Part shown: positions 33,988 through 46,837 of the stretch, piece by piece
Layout of the letters: each line of letters starts with the position of its first letter
How positions within the stretch are numbered: position 1 is the first letter of the stretch
DNA from: Serendipita indica DSM 11827
Taxonomy: Eukaryota; Basidiomycota; Agaricomycetes; Sebacinales; Serendipitaceae
Assembly (NCBI GenBank): GCA_910890315.1
Contig: CAJVGD010000005.1
Span: 1,674,001 to 1,738,000, forward strand
Length of the DNA stretch: 64,000 nt
Reading direction: 5' to 3'
Notes under the pieces: generated by a model
Told to the model about the DNA's origin: nothing
The model's input: only the letters and a program-made list of their open reading frames with translations
Database searches by the model: none
Made by a program: the position numbers and the translations under genes

Positions 33988-35387
33988 ATGCCACCGAGGA
34001 CATGTCAATTCTGCCAGAACGCCAGAGCGATCATTAGAAGACCAAAGACGGGAGATCACGTCTGCAAAGAGTGCTTCTTTAACGTGTTTGAGACCGAAGT
34101 TCATAACACTATTCAAGAGGCAAAGCTTTTCAAGCCAGGCGATCGGGTCGCTATTGGTGCTTCGGGAGGAAAAGGTAATCCAATAGTCCCCAGCCGTATT
34201 ATAGTCACTAATACAGCGTGCTGGTAGACTCTACAGTGCTCGCTCATGTGATGAAAACGCTCAATGAGAGATACGACTATGGGTTAAACTTATTTCTCCT
34301 ATCAATAGACGAGGGAATCACCGGGTATCGAGATGACTCACTAGAGGTACCGTCGTTTGAGCTTACGAGTCAGTAAACTAATGGGCGGCAGACAGTCAAA
34401 CGGAACCAACAGCAATACGATCTACCACTCAAGATACTTAGCTACAAAGAGTTATACGGATGGACTATGGACGCTATTGTGGAACAGGTCGGAAGAAAGA
34501 ACAACTGTATGACCATCTCGTGGAGCAGGCTACGGTTCATTAAGGCATTCTAGGCACATTCTGCGGGGTATTTAGAAGACAGGCACTGGATCGTGGTGCA
34601 GCAAGCTTGAACGTTGACCATATCGTGACCGGACACAATGCGGACGACATTGCCGAGACCGTACTGATGAACAGTAAGCCCCGATGTTTTCTCATACACG
34701 CTATCTAACATTCATCAGTTATGCGCGGGGATATTGCTCGTCTTGGACGTTGTACACTGATCTGCACACAAGGCGAAGACACAATACGCCGCTCAAAGCC
34801 TCTCAAGTACGCTTATGAAAAGGAGATCGTAATGTAAGTCTAAACCTTGCAGTCGTTTTACAGGGCTGAGCCAGGCAGGTATGCATACTTCAAGAAGCTG
34901 GATTATTTCTCGACCGAGTGCATATACTCCCCGGACGCGTATCGAGGTCACGCAAGAAGCTTTCTCAAGAGCTTAGAGGTCGCACGACCGAGTGTTATTA
35001 TTGATATCATTCGCTCTGGCGAAGCCTTCGAAGTGGCTCAGGAAGTCGTCATCAAAGAGCAACGTACGTATCCGTTTTTCTTCCCACTACCTTCTAAGAG
35101 ACCCCAGGGAAGTGTAGTCGATGCGGATACATTGCAAGCAATGAGCTATGCAAGGCATGTACCCTTTTAGAGGGTCTTGAACGAGGGATACCCAAGCTCG
35201 GCATTGTAAGATCTCACTCCACTATAAAGACAAGCCTAATCTGCTTCAGCGAGATGGAAAGCGGAAGAAGATTGAGATTGAGGCTACTGAGCCTGACGGG
35301 CCTCTCAGAACGATACCAATGTTCAAGCTTCCCTCTGTTATGGAGAACTCCCAAGCTGCTCGAACAGAGACGACAGCTCCTTCGTGA
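33988..35387 (+). CDS. NCS6: Cytoplasmic tRNA 2-thiolation protein 1 (Ncs6/Ctu1)
   Basis: Eight exons: 33988..34174, 34228..34346, 34392..34506, 34554..34673, 34719..34833, 34879..35063, 35108..35205, 35250..35387, giving 358 residues, the usual family length. An N-terminal zinc site ([10 protein letters not shown]...CKECFF) leads to the ATP-pyrophosphatase loop GASGGKDST, formed across the first intron. Next are the catalytic [41 protein letters not shown] and a C-terminal zinc site (KCSRCGY...[10 protein letters not shown]). With Ncs2 it thiolates U34 of Lys, Glu and Gln tRNAs, using sulfur relayed by Urm1. It converges on the Arf-like gene at 35471. Confidence 0.96.
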
Positions 35388-35470
35388 AGATGTCACATTT
35401 CGAATGATATTCGGTAAGAGCATCTCTTGCCGTAGATGGTGACTAATGGACCAAAAGTAGTGATCAAATA

Positions 35471-36282
35471 TCATTGAGAGTTTTCTCTCGACACACGTCT
35501 CTGTCCTGCCGTTCGTTTCAACGTGTTGAATAACCATTCGAAACCTCCCAGCAAACCCTCGTCCTGACCATTTGCGCAACAAGACTGAATATACCAATCC
35601 CTATCCTTCAGTGACTGAAGGTTGAAGCATTCAATGAGCTCTCCAACTTCCTTAGAAGCAGGTAGGTCTTCCTTATTGGCTAACACCAGTAGTGGAAGTC
35701 CCGCGAGGTGTTCCGCCTCCAATAATTCCTGCAGGTCCTCTCTAGTCTCCGGTAGTCGCTCTCTATCTGCAGAGTCCACAACGTAGATTAACGCGTCTGC
35801 CTGCGCAAAGTCTTTCATCATGGTTAGTCCTTGCAGCTTCTATCATCCTGGGACTGACAATGTTGTCTCAAGGCTCGACCTGTGTGATTATTAGGAGTGT
35901 CCCATGATATGATGCTGACGTCCTCGTATTCCACAGTTTCGGTCGTGAAACCTGCAGTTCGCCAATCAACGATGAACCAAAACGCGGATTTTTCTTACCT
36001 ATTGTAATTATGCGGGTATTAATGTCGTTGGGGCGCAGTTTCCACAGCCTAGACTGTCATTGATTGACACATGCTCTCGCGAGCAACTCACATAGTCGAC
36101 TTCCCTGGAACCCACATCATCTATTAGGCTCAAGAACGGAGTTTCCCGACGTACCTGCAGCATCCAACCCAAGCATCAAGATGCCTATTGAGGTGAGTAA
36201 CTAGTTGACCTTCCAAACAAGTCTTACAAGGCTTCTTTTTTGAGCTAAATCCATTAGGTAGTAAAGAAGGTTGTTGACCCAT
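35471..36282 (-). CDS. Divergent Arf-like GTPase 1 (altered switch II)
   Basis: Six exons: 36282..36228, 36184..36155, 36104..36092, 36048..35999, 35951..35859, 35811..35471, giving 193 residues. It keeps the myristoylation start (MGQQ) and the P-loop (GLDAAGKST), but the switch II/G3 motif, normally WDVGGQ, reads WDTPNNHTG. The glutamine needed for GTP hydrolysis and the glycine that senses the gamma-phosphate are both gone. The G4 motif is NKED rather than NKQD. The flanking family pattern is intact (RALRQHYFAQADALIYVVDSADRER, RDWYIQSCCA). The open frame and preserved splice sites argue for a functional, perhaps GTP-locked or nucleotide-free, protein rather than a pseudogene. The C-terminus is 12 residues longer than in the other three. 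Confidence 0.85.
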
Positions 36283-36511
36283 AGTGGACGATTCCGAGTT
36301 CGGGTCCAAGAGCTTCAGGTATGTTATATCTCGCCACAAAGACGCCCGCCTGACGTGTTCGAGCACGTGTTCTTTAGCCATTCGACACTCTTTTTGAAGA
36401 CCCAGTCTAGGGACTCGATAACTGTAGGTATGGCATCTATTTACTCGTGGATTACGTTCACATCTTTGTAGATATATTGACACACGAATTCATCTCAAAC
36501 CTAACCCAAGC

Positions 36512-37305
<794 letters not shown>

Positions 37306-37731
37306 GGCGGACGAGAAATGTTGAAATTTGTGATATCTTTGATCATTTGATCCCTTTTGGGGCTCTTATAGGACCCTGGCGCGGACTGCGACGTGTGGCC
37401 TACGTGTTTCTACCCATCGGAGCGCCCAGCGGAGTTGACTCGATTACCATTTGGCACCTCGGCCACGCTAAATTTGCACAATGGAACACGTTGAACTCCG
37501 CTCCTCGGCGCTTTTTGTACCCAACAGATGGAAAGCCGACGCAAAAATCCCATTCTGACTCGCCACCAAGTAGTTGCGTGGTGCCTATCTTTCTTGGTTC
37601 CGATACTCCAATGGATGGAGGATAAATGATATCTGGGTTACAGGCCAGGTTGCCACGTCATCCGTAATTCGTCCATATATTGGCGACAGTTGGTATAAAG
37701 GACTTGGCTCTTGAACTTGACCTCGCCCGAG

Positions 37732-38533
37732 ATGGGCGCCTATATCTCTTCCCTCTTCGACACCCTCAGCAAGCTTTCTGGGCGCAAGGATGTTCGTAAG
37801 TATCCTACATTATGCTTTCATTCCTTTATCTTTTCCCAACATAAACAGGTATTCTGATGCTGGGACTGGATGCCGCTGGTGAGTTTGATCCTCAATCGCT
37901 GTCAGCCACATCTCAGCGAGGTCAATGATAGGGAAAACAACAATGTAGTGAGAATTAATGAGGCCTACTTCTAGGTTGACCATGGTGTAGCTTGTACAAG
38001 CTAAAACTGGGCGAGATTGTCACGACGATTCCGACGATAGGTATGGCTACTTCTTTCCCTAATGTGAAGAAACCTGAATTGGCCCAGGATTCAACGTGGA
38101 GACTGTTGCATATAAGAATATACAGTTCACTATATGGGACGTCGGAGCGCAGCATCACATTCGTCAGCTTTGGAAACATTGTAAGTCTGCATGCTTCGAT
38201 CAAAGAATGATCCAAACAGCGTATGTAGACTTTCAGAACACCCAGGCACTTATATTTGTCGTCGACTCGGCAGATACTGTGCGAATCGCCGATGCAAAGG
38301 AGGAGCTGGATCATATTCTCACCTTTGAGGAGCTGAAGGGTGTGCCTGTTCTCGTACTCGCCAACAAACAGGATTTACCCGATGCCATCGAGGCGACACA
38401 GCTCGCGGACAAGCTTGGGCTTGTCACGTTTCGAGACCGACTATGGTACATTCAAGCATGCTCTGCAACTTCGGGAGAAGGTCTTTATGAAGGTCTTGAT
38501 TGGCTCACGAACACGATGAAACGACTCTATTGA
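37732..38533 (+). CDS. Arf-like GTPase 3
   Basis: Exons 37732..37795, 37849..37878, 37932..37944, 37991..38040, 38088..38180, 38229..38533 give 184 residues, with each exon the same length as in the canonical neighbour. Motifs: [51 protein letters not shown] and [15 protein letters not shown]. The single notable change is Gly to Ala in the DVGGQ motif (DVGAQ), the position whose main-chain amide contacts the gamma-phosphate. The catalytic Gln is kept. It could cycle slowly or favour the GDP state. Confidence 0.9.
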
Positions 38534-38725
38534 ATGCAAACCTTTAAAACCTTCGCATGTATCCGTCCAGTTATCAGGGACGACTGCACCAGTCGAGGTA
38601 GTGTCGCATTTTAGGAAGATGGTAAGGTAACACAACCCACGCCCGATGGCCGATTCGATCAGGGTACAAGTACAAGAACAAGTCCGCAGTTCGTCGAAAT
38701 CTCTTCATCTTCATCCTCGTCGAAG

Positions 38726-39499
38726 ATGGGCGCCTGTATCAGCCTATGGTACCGCCGCAAGACCCACAGTAAGCATTCTATGTTTCAACTACTATCCAAC
38801 TCATTGCATCAGCCGTTGCAATGATCGGACTTCAGGGTGTTGGTATGTCCTACCTGGCTCGATTCGCCAGCAAATCTCAGCTCACCTAGGAAAGACAACA
38901 ATGTAACCAAAATCCATTCAAAACAAGCTCGTTTTGACCAGATTATAGTCTATACAAGATGAAGAAGAAAGGACTACTGCCAGATAGTCCTTTAGAGATC
39001 GGTAAGGTCTTTTCATGCACCGCCTGGACCAACTGAGTGCTTGAAGGATACAATCTCGAGATAGTGTCCTACAGCGAGTCCACGTTTGCAGTATGGGATA
39101 TGAATGTTGGAGGCACGCACAGTGGAACCCGTAGTCTGATGCAGACTTGTGAGTACAAGTCTGGGGAAAATAAACAATCTTACCAGTATAATAGTTGCTG
39201 CCGGAACAAAGGCCATTATCTTTGTCGTCGACTCAACGAACACCGAACGTATCGCCGATGCAAAGGAACAACTGGATCAACTTCTCAGCATCAAGGAACT
39301 GAACAATACCCCTCTTCTTATATTCGCAAACAAGCAAGATTTGCCCCGTGCACTCAGCACAAGTCAACTAATCGACAAGCTTGGTCTTTTCGCCCTCCAC
39401 AATCGAAAGTGGAATATTCAAGCCTCTAGCGCGACGTACGGAGATGGTCTGTACGAAGGCTTCGAGTGGGTGCACACCACGTTGAGGGGGCGCCGATGA
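38726..39499 (+). CDS. Divergent Arf-like GTPase 4
   Basis: Exons 38726..38768, 38813..38842, 38890..38902, 38949..39001, 39047..39148, 39195..39499 give 181 residues. The start MGACIS offers both a myristoyl Gly and a palmitoyl Cys. The P-loop is GLQGVGKTT, and G4 (NKQDLP) and SSATYGDGLYEGFEW are kept. Switch II is rebuilt: the WDVGGQ region reads WDMNVGGTHSGTR, with a three-residue insertion and Thr where Gln is expected. Exons 2, 3 and 6 keep the family lengths, while exons 4 and 5 grew by 3 and 9 bases, whole codons. In-frame length changes suggest selection on the frame. Confidence 0.82.
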
Positions 39500-39920
39500 A
39501 TGTAAATCTTGTGTTTCCTTTGCTCGCGTCATTCTGCTTATTTAGGCATGAGCTTCCATGTGCTGAAACTGGAGAAGGGCAAGGCGACGAATTGAGCAAT
39601 TTCGCATGACTGACCCGGGCTCTCCTGGCCCATGTGGAGTCAAAGACTCGCTCTGGGAGGACGCACCAGTACTGGGAAACTGACAGGTTAATGAGCTCAC
39701 CGAGTACGCTCTTCTGGACTTTTTGAACGACAAACACCAGTATATTCACCTTGGTATAGGTGTACGAGCGAACAAGCTAGAGAGGGGCTGAGCGACGTTA
39801 TTCGATCTGCAAGGGTCAAGAAAATGATTGTAGGGACAGCACAGTAGATTCATAGGAACGTAAAGTCTCGACGAAGCAGAGTCAAGTGGCTCATTGATCT
39901 TATACAGTCACTTGAGGCTT
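39500..39920. other. Convergent intergenic stretch, no gene seen
   Basis: 421 bases between the stop of Arf-like gene 4 and the stop of the helicase gene on the other strand. Only untranslated and terminator sequence is expected, and nothing else was recognised. Confidence 0.55.
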
Positions 39921-42200
39921 TTAATCCCAGAACCTGAGTTGCGGGATCTCCCTGAAGGGTGAAGCACCTTCAACTTCCTCCCGGATTCGAGCACAGTCCG
40001 CCGCAAAACTGTCTTTCCCCCCTTCAGAGTTCTCCCCGATCATAGGAGGTGTCTCTCGAGCTGCCACAAGAGCTTTTACAAGCTTCTCAGCACGCTCGTA
40101 GTCTGATTGAATCTCCAAGACCTGACCATCTGCAATGTTGATAAGGATCAAACGTGGGAACGAGCGCTCAGCATGCCCAACTTCGGGTGGAGCACACTGG
40201 AGCATGCCGTTTACAACGAGCTGGAGGCAATCTTCGGGGCCAAGCTGGCCCTTGTACTTGACTGCATACAGTGTAGGGGCTTTGCCACTGCCAGTCGTGT
40301 GACAAACTACGTCTGCCACGCCCTTGATCCGAACTGCTGGGCGACCAGGCAAGTCCAATTCTCTTGTTGCCATGACCCTAAAAGTAAGGTCGTCCTCAGC
40401 TCCAATGAACTGACAAAGACGCTCGGTGGCGTGGGCCAATGATGCTGCATCGAGCCAACGCGTCCGGTGCAGCTGTCGTTTGCGAAATATCAAGCTGGAA
40501 ACACGACTGTGTTCCTTCCACACACCGTCTATGATTGTCTTCATATCGTCTTTACTATAGGAGATGTCGAAATTTGGTCGGTTTTCCTGAGAGTGTAACT
40601 GGAAGGCTTCCACTATGGCTAAGCCAAAGAGGTCGCCAACACCCTCGTAAAGAGCTGGAGCAATCTTTGTCTTCACTACCGGTTCGAAGCCGGGAAGCTG
40701 GTCCAAGTGTGGAGAGGAAAGTTGCTTGACCTTCAGATATTCGGCAAACGCCTTCTCCTGTATATCAATTGAACAGTGTTTTACTAGAGCCGCCGCACGC
40801 AGAGGACGATTACTGCGACGTTTTGCCTTCTCCTTTGGTTTGTATTGACCGGTCAGGTCAATGAAAGTCGTCAGTTTGTCGAGCCTGTCCAGAGTTATAC
40901 CGGGGAATGGATTTTCAGAGTGCGATTGTACAATGATAAGCTCCTTCTTGGCTCTCGTGAGGCCCACAAATTGCGGGTTCAAGAGATGTTTGTCTACTGA
41001 CATTGTCGAAGCGCTTGGAGCAGACCGGAGGATGGCGGAAGATGTATCGACCCCAAAGACTATGGTGAGAGCAGCTTCAGCGCCTTTGAAAGCATGGAAA
41101 CTGCTCAATGCCACCTTGCCAAAAAGAACCTGTGGATCCTTCGAGCTGTCGTCTTCCGTGGTCTTGGCGAACAGAACTCCCTTCTCCGTACTCAATTGGT
41201 TGATCAGTTGGATCAAGGGATAGTTTTGGTCGATGTACGGAGAGAGAATAGCAACCGATGGTGACCCATCAGAGTCTTCCACTCCTCTGTGGTCTTGGAT
41301 CTTCGCATATAAGATGTCCAGGAGCTTATCCACTTGTCCTTCATCCTTGCGGTCATATACAATGTACATAGGGAGTTTGGCTTCCCAACGGCGTGGTGAT
41401 GCTTGAACATATTCCTTGCCAAGATATTCATTGGCCAAGGTCGCATTGGGGACAGTGAGACGAAAGCTGATGTCGAGATCCCTTCGCTTCCAGATATGAG
41501 GTGGATTGGTATTAAAAATGCTATCTCCTTCTTCAATGTAACGCCAGTCTCCATCACGGTAGCCGTAGATCATCTGATGCGGATCTCCGAGGAGCAAAAG
41601 CTGTGGCTTTGGACCGTTCGGATTGGAGCATATGACCTGAGATACCCAGTAGAGATCTGGGGTCATGTCTTGGACCTCGTCAATGATGATTAGATCGTAG
41701 GGAGCCACCCCATCCCAGTTCGGCTGCATTCCGAGTAGTCTAAGTTTACGAAGTAGAAGATCGTTATCGACTTGACATTTGTAGAGAGTTCCTATCATTC
41801 TGGACAGGTTGAATGACTGACGACCGGTTGAAGAACACGCTTACTCATGAAAGGTTTCCACCTCGACCTCTGCTCCTGGGCTCCTTTCCAAATCCTGCAT
41901 CTTAGACTCAGTGATATCTCTGAGTCGCCTCGAATAAGTAAGGAAGAGGATCCTTCGGCCGCGATAGCGATCAGCAACACTGAGAGCGGTTGAGGTCTTG
42001 CCTGATCCGGGCCGGGCGTTTACAAGGACATTAGTGTTCCTATCGGCGAGGTCATCAACAATTAGGTTCTGTAACGCCGAAGGCGTGAATATTTGTCGAC
42101 GAAGTGACCAACTAGGCGACGACTTGGGTGCTGAAAGGCGCGCTTGGGACAAATAAGTCGCTCTGAGTAGGGACGAGAGCCTAAACCTTGTTGCGAACAT
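39921..42200 (-). CDS. UvrD-like SF1 helicase with nuclease-like tail
   Basis: Exons 42200..41845 and 41799..39921 give 744 residues. The first 40 residues are Arg/Ser/Leu-rich and lack acids, like a mitochondrial leader. Helicase motifs: I (NARPGSGKTST, about residues 61-71), Ia-like ILFLTYSRRLRD, II (DEVQD, about 160), III (LLLLGDPHQMIYGYRDGD), V-like VALSSFHAFKGAEA and VI (FVGLTRAKKELIIV). After residue 490 a domain with the layout of RecB-type PD-(D/E)XK nucleases appears (VRIKGVADVV...LYAVKYKGQ...CLQL), but the acidic residue before the Lys is missing, so the nuclease may be inactive. The order helicase plus nuclease recalls AddA/RecB. Substrate and pathway are unknown. Confidence 0.78.
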
Positions 42201-42741
42201 TGGTAGCTAGAAGAACGAGCGTCAGCCGACGCCAACAACGCCGGGCTCGTACTCACCCTACAACAGGTGTAAGAGCAGTTGGATCCAAGAGTTCCTTACC
42301 CATCTCCATTTTATGCCAGATTTTGAGTGTACACGCGGCCTTGGTTTATGGCGGAGCCTGACGGAGGGGATAGCCTGTGTGGCGCATGAATAGGAGCAAG
42401 CCCAGGCTGTGATCCCAAACATGCCATCCATGAGACCGGAGACGAGTTGAGGCGAGCAATCCTGCAACGTGATACCAGCTAGTCATTGTACCCACTCACC
42501 AGATGCCGCACGTGTTCACAGGGCCATCGACCCCTTCGTGTATGCCGGTTCCATCTGCATTCTTCTCCACCTCCGGCATGCCTACTTTTGGAGAGAGATA
42601 AGCTTACTTGCCGTTCCCGGGAATTAGAATCCAAGATTGCCTTCCCGCTCGGGGGATACAGAGTACAAACGAGGATCATTCAAATGCGAGAGAGAGACAT
42701 ACATACGAAATACAACACGACAAACGTTACGTTCACGAAAC
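42201..42741. other. Intergenic stretch, no gene seen
   Basis: 541 bases between the helicase start and the PPN1 stop, both minus strand. It should hold the helicase promoter and PPN1 3' end. Small open frames lack support. Confidence 0.55.
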
Positions 42742-45464
42742 TTACTGGAGCACCACTTGTCCCGCTCCATCATCATGCGGAATCCTCCATTCCTTGTTCT
42801 CTTCCCCAACCGGCCCATCCCAAGCGTCGTCATCCATCTCTTGACCCATGTACATGAATCCAATAAACTTTTTCCACATCTTTTTGCTCTTTCCAAGCTC
42901 GCGCGCGAGAGCAATCCAGTTTGGTATCGTCAGGTCCTCTAGCTCGTATGGAGCAAACTTGGACTGGGTCCGGTTAGGATCACGCAACGATTTTGGAAGA
43001 AGATGCTTTGGAACGGGTGGGATCCAGTCCTTCTGCTTCTTCCAGAGGTGTGCGCCCTCCGTAGTCGTGACGTTTGTCGTATTGGTTGGCGGTCGGAGTG
43101 CGTCAACCGAGTGCGTGACATATTCCAACTTGAATCTTGGTTTCTTCGCCTCCTTTTTCCCGCCGCCCTTCTTCATCTCGCCAACACCAGAGTATTCTTC
43201 CTCGCCAATGTCTGGAAGGTAGTATTGTGCGTATCCAAGAAGGGACCAGAGTCGATTCTCCCGACTAGGTGAATTCGCGCTCGCATGTCTCGGTCCCCAA
43301 GGACGGCACGCATATTTTTCCTCATTCTCCGGTTTTGAGCAATCCGGTTTTTCTCCATGTCGATGACGATGGTCTCTACCAAACGGCTTGGCAGGCATCG
43401 GAGGAGTTCCAAGTGGGCTATACTCGGATCGCTTGCGTCGACGAGGGTGAGGTTTTACGTCGTCGTCTGTACCGTTGGTCCGTTGAGGAGGAATGTCCCA
43501 ATCGTCGTCGTCATCCGAAGAGTCGACTGACAACGCGTGCCACTCTTCCGCAGTGAACGTCCTATCATCTGTGATTTTGGGCCCAGCGTAGTCGGTAATG
43601 TTGTACTGATAGATGCGGAACGAGGGCAGGTATGCGGGAATGATCGAAGGACCAACATTGACAATGACATAGTCGTCGTCGTGCGTATGTTTAGGTAGAT
43701 TTTCGATATCCTCTCGAAGGTATTCGTGGAGGGGAGTCTTGCCAGTGACACGGTACGACGGGTCCGTTGGCTCCATATTCAAGTCGTGAACCTATCGAAT
43801 AATTGAGCTCCAGTCGAAGCGATGGCACCCGACATACATCCAACCAGAAAAAGTGATCCACATTCATGTGTCCGAAGAAGTGACCCACAATGGTATCCTG
43901 ACTGCTAGGCGATCAGAATTATGCTAGCTAGAAGAGAGGCACTTACTATCGAATGGCTATTTGTCCGTATCGGAAATGCTTGAGGCGAGTCAGCGAAATG
44001 TTCCTAGAGATGATTTGGACATACGCAATCCGGGAAATAATTTCCAGGCGTTGGTGGTACATGACCAACGAGGATAACCTGTTTGCATAATATAAGCTGA
44101 CGGACACTACCTCGACGTTGATGGCATACCTGCATCCCACGTTGACGATACAGTTGTAGCTGGACGTCCAGCCAGTCAAACTGCATGTTTCCGGGATCAT
44201 TCGAATCATGCAATTGGCAGCCTCCAACGGCCTCTGTGAGTAGCCGTCAATATTCGCACGTCCAAGGCTTCGGGGTAGATACGCACTGTTCGCATCGTAC
44301 CAGTACATTGTATTGAGAGAAATGGCAGCGACGTGTCCGGGAATCACTTCTGTCGAGAAATATCCGCCATGTTGGAAGACTTGATAGGAGGAAAAGGGAA
44401 TGAATGGTCGCCAGATGCTGCAAATAGTGTTATAGAGGCTTCATGATAGAGAAAGATGCGCACGAAGAGTATTCGTTTGTGATTCCATTTGGACCCGGTT
44501 GCATTACTGTCCGAAGATTAGCCTCGTGGCAAGCAAAGGTTGAACGGCGCACCGTTGTGAGGCCAGATGTCATTATTGCCTAGGACAGATGAGTATCGTT
44601 GACATTCAATTTGGGATATACTTACCGATGCTTGGTACGATTGGAATGTTTGGGAACGTCTCACTCATTTGATGTGCAAGACGCCTTGAACAGTTAGGAC
44701 GAGTTTGACTTGAATATTATAGGCATACCTGTTCATCTCGTAGATTGCACTCGGCGTACGAGGAATCTTGTTGTCATTATCGTGACTGTATGTCCAATCC
44801 TAAGTCGGAAACTCGCCAAAGTCAGAATTGACGAACCGAGCACTATCTCCTGTCCCTATTTATAATGTCAACGATTGAGAAGTAATGTATCGTGAGGAAA
44901 GAAGCGTACAGATCACGAAATCAATGTTATTGGCCCACTCCTCTTGCAAATACTCAAAGGTGAGGTTAGTGAGTGCCACTGGGGAGTCACAATCACTACA
45001 TTTAGCAATAAAATTGATGTCAGCAAGTGGCCAAAGAGGAGGATATTTGGGCCAAGGGCAGCCTTCAACCAAATCTGGTGGTGAGATACGCACCTATAGG
45101 GCACACCCCATCGTCCTGCTCGTTCTTTTTCTTTTCTTGGTTTATTTCGATGGCAGAATTGCGAAACGGCGCTGTCAAAGATGTAAAACTCGTCTGGGTG
45201 GAGGTCGGTGATGTGCAAAAAGCGACCATGCAGCTTCCGTGGCCGCGTTGCAGACGAATCGTCTGATAGAAAAGGGTGGAAGGGAATGTTGGCATTCAGA
45301 AGCTGAGCCGATGGGCGAGAAGCGTCGTCGGTTGGAGCAGCTACCTGTGTCGGTTGAACTTGATTGAATGCGTTGGGTGCAATTTTGAGCGCCTCAGTAC
45401 TATGTTCAGCATGGAAAACGCTGAACAGCAGGATGAGGGCTGGAAAACGGACGACGCGACCCAT
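42742..45464 (-). CDS. PPN1: Vacuolar endopolyphosphatase Ppn1
   Basis: Thirteen exons: 45464..45094, 44995..44910, 44855..44837, 44785..44729, 44684..44626, 44579..44553, 44506..44464, 44417..44287, 44233..44130, 44078..44025, 43978..43947, 43901..43838, 43791..42742, giving 698 residues, close to the yeast protein. A hydrophobic N-terminus is followed by metallophosphatase motifs: GRFLHITDLHPDEFY, WTGDSARHD, PSIGNNDIWPHN, LVGHVPP and GHFFGHMNVDHF, which supply the metal-binding Asp, Asn and His residues. The long C-terminal part (SFRIYQYN, acidic and His-rich stretches) is typical of the family. It cuts inorganic polyphosphate chains internally. Exons as short as 19 and 27 bases were placed by homology. 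Confidence 0.93.
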
Positions 45465-46837
45465 TTTTGCTCTTGGTAGCAGCGTCTAGGCCCCAGATAC
45501 GCTCCTCTGTATATTTCCTCTTTCAAGACTCGTACGAACAACAGTTGAAGTCTGGCCGCGGGGGAATGCCGTAAAAGTCTGGTGGTGGAAGCGGCCAAGG
45601 TTGTTGCAGGCGGCAGAGTCGTGTGCAGCGCACCCCAGGTAACAATAAATGACGTCCGTGAGCAATCTGATCTACGGACTGACATGCCGGGCTTACCTGC
45701 CTATTCAGAGAGCGTCTGCTCAGAGTCCCAGGAAGGGAATTCTAGGGCTGATCTCGGAACTGAGACGATTCTCCGAGTAACAGGATTATATCTGAGCTCG
45801 TTTTACGCCCTGGCAGAGGAATGTGCGTCGTGTTTTGCGCCAGGAGTTTACTGGCAATGGCAAACGTGCGTCCAGAGTGTAGCGGGGACTGTTGGCCAGA
45901 TATCGTGAACAGAAGAGATAATGAGTCAATACTGATTGGCCTATCTGAATCAAGTAGCCACTTCCTCGTCAAAGTGTAACCTGGGCGGTTCTCAGGCCGA
46001 ACACTGCAAAATTAACCATTTATAGCATCATTCCCGCGTACTCTCTGCAAGGCTCCTAGACTTCTGACCTTGTATCCTCAAAGTCATAGCGTCGATAGAG
46101 CATCCTGATTCATCTCTAATCCCCTTAATAGGGGCGCTATTTTTGTAACTGGTATTTTGGACACACCCTCTCTGGAGAGGCTTTCCAGGACATTAAAGTC
46201 CCCGGCTATTCAATGAACGTTAGCGAACCGTCCATCCATGGCAGACATGCAAAGGCCTATGAACAAAAGTTCACATACCCACGAAACAGGGCTCTCATTA
46301 GCCTATTTCATCCCCTGTTGGCGGGCTAGACGCCCCTGAGCGTACGTAAAGTGCGAGTTGGCAACGGCGACTATAAGGTCAGAACATACGTCAGGCGTTT
46401 CAATTCAATAGCTCCGTCTGAAAGCGCGTGTAAACCTAATTTCGGGTAGTAAAGCTTGGCTTGAGAACAATCAAGGGGGGCCGGCTACAATGCGCGACCT
46501 TGAGCGTCCACGATGTTAGTTTCCCATTCGCACTCTCACCAATGGCTTCTTGGTCGGTTGACGAGCGGACCGTGTGGCTTGGGCGCCCTCCTCCGCTCCG
46601 TTTCTCCGCTTCAGCTCGCGGTTGTCATGGTTGGCCACATCGAAAAAGGGGGCCAGGGACCATAGAAACCGTTCTGGTACAGATTTTGATCCGTTCAAAC
46701 TCTTCCGCCTATGAAATATAAGCCTCATTTTCAACCCAAATGAGAATTCATCTTACCTTTTCCCCCTTTCTCCTTCACCGTCTCGTTTGGGTCGTCTACC
46801 ACTCTCCTTTCTATCCACATTCGTTGAACATACCAAA
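45465..46837. other. Longest gene-free stretch of the window
   Basis: 1.37 kb between the divergent PPN1 and CAP genes. I found no open frame with family resemblance or convincing splice signals on either strand, no tRNA or other RNA fold, and no long repeat. A short inverted repeat (CTCTCTGGAGAGG near 46169) is the only structure noted. It probably holds two promoters and upstream regulatory sequence for a secreted-protein gene. Confidence 0.5.

Noticed and set aside
34175-35249. Chance that CTU1 is broken because no single long frame covers it
   Set aside because: Eight exons with GT-AG sites join in frame and restore every family motif.
38726-39499. Arf-like gene 4 as a pseudogene
   Set aside because: All six exons keep splice signals and frame, and the length changes are whole codons, so decay is not shown.
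45582-45908. 108-residue plus-strand open frame in the gap upstream of PPN1
   Set aside because: No family resemblance, no splice-linked partner and no conserved motif; likely chance in a GC-rich gap.
46120-46340. Possible structured RNA in the PPN1-CAP gap
   Set aside because: Only one short inverted repeat (near 46169) is visible, with no tRNA arms or conserved RNA motif.
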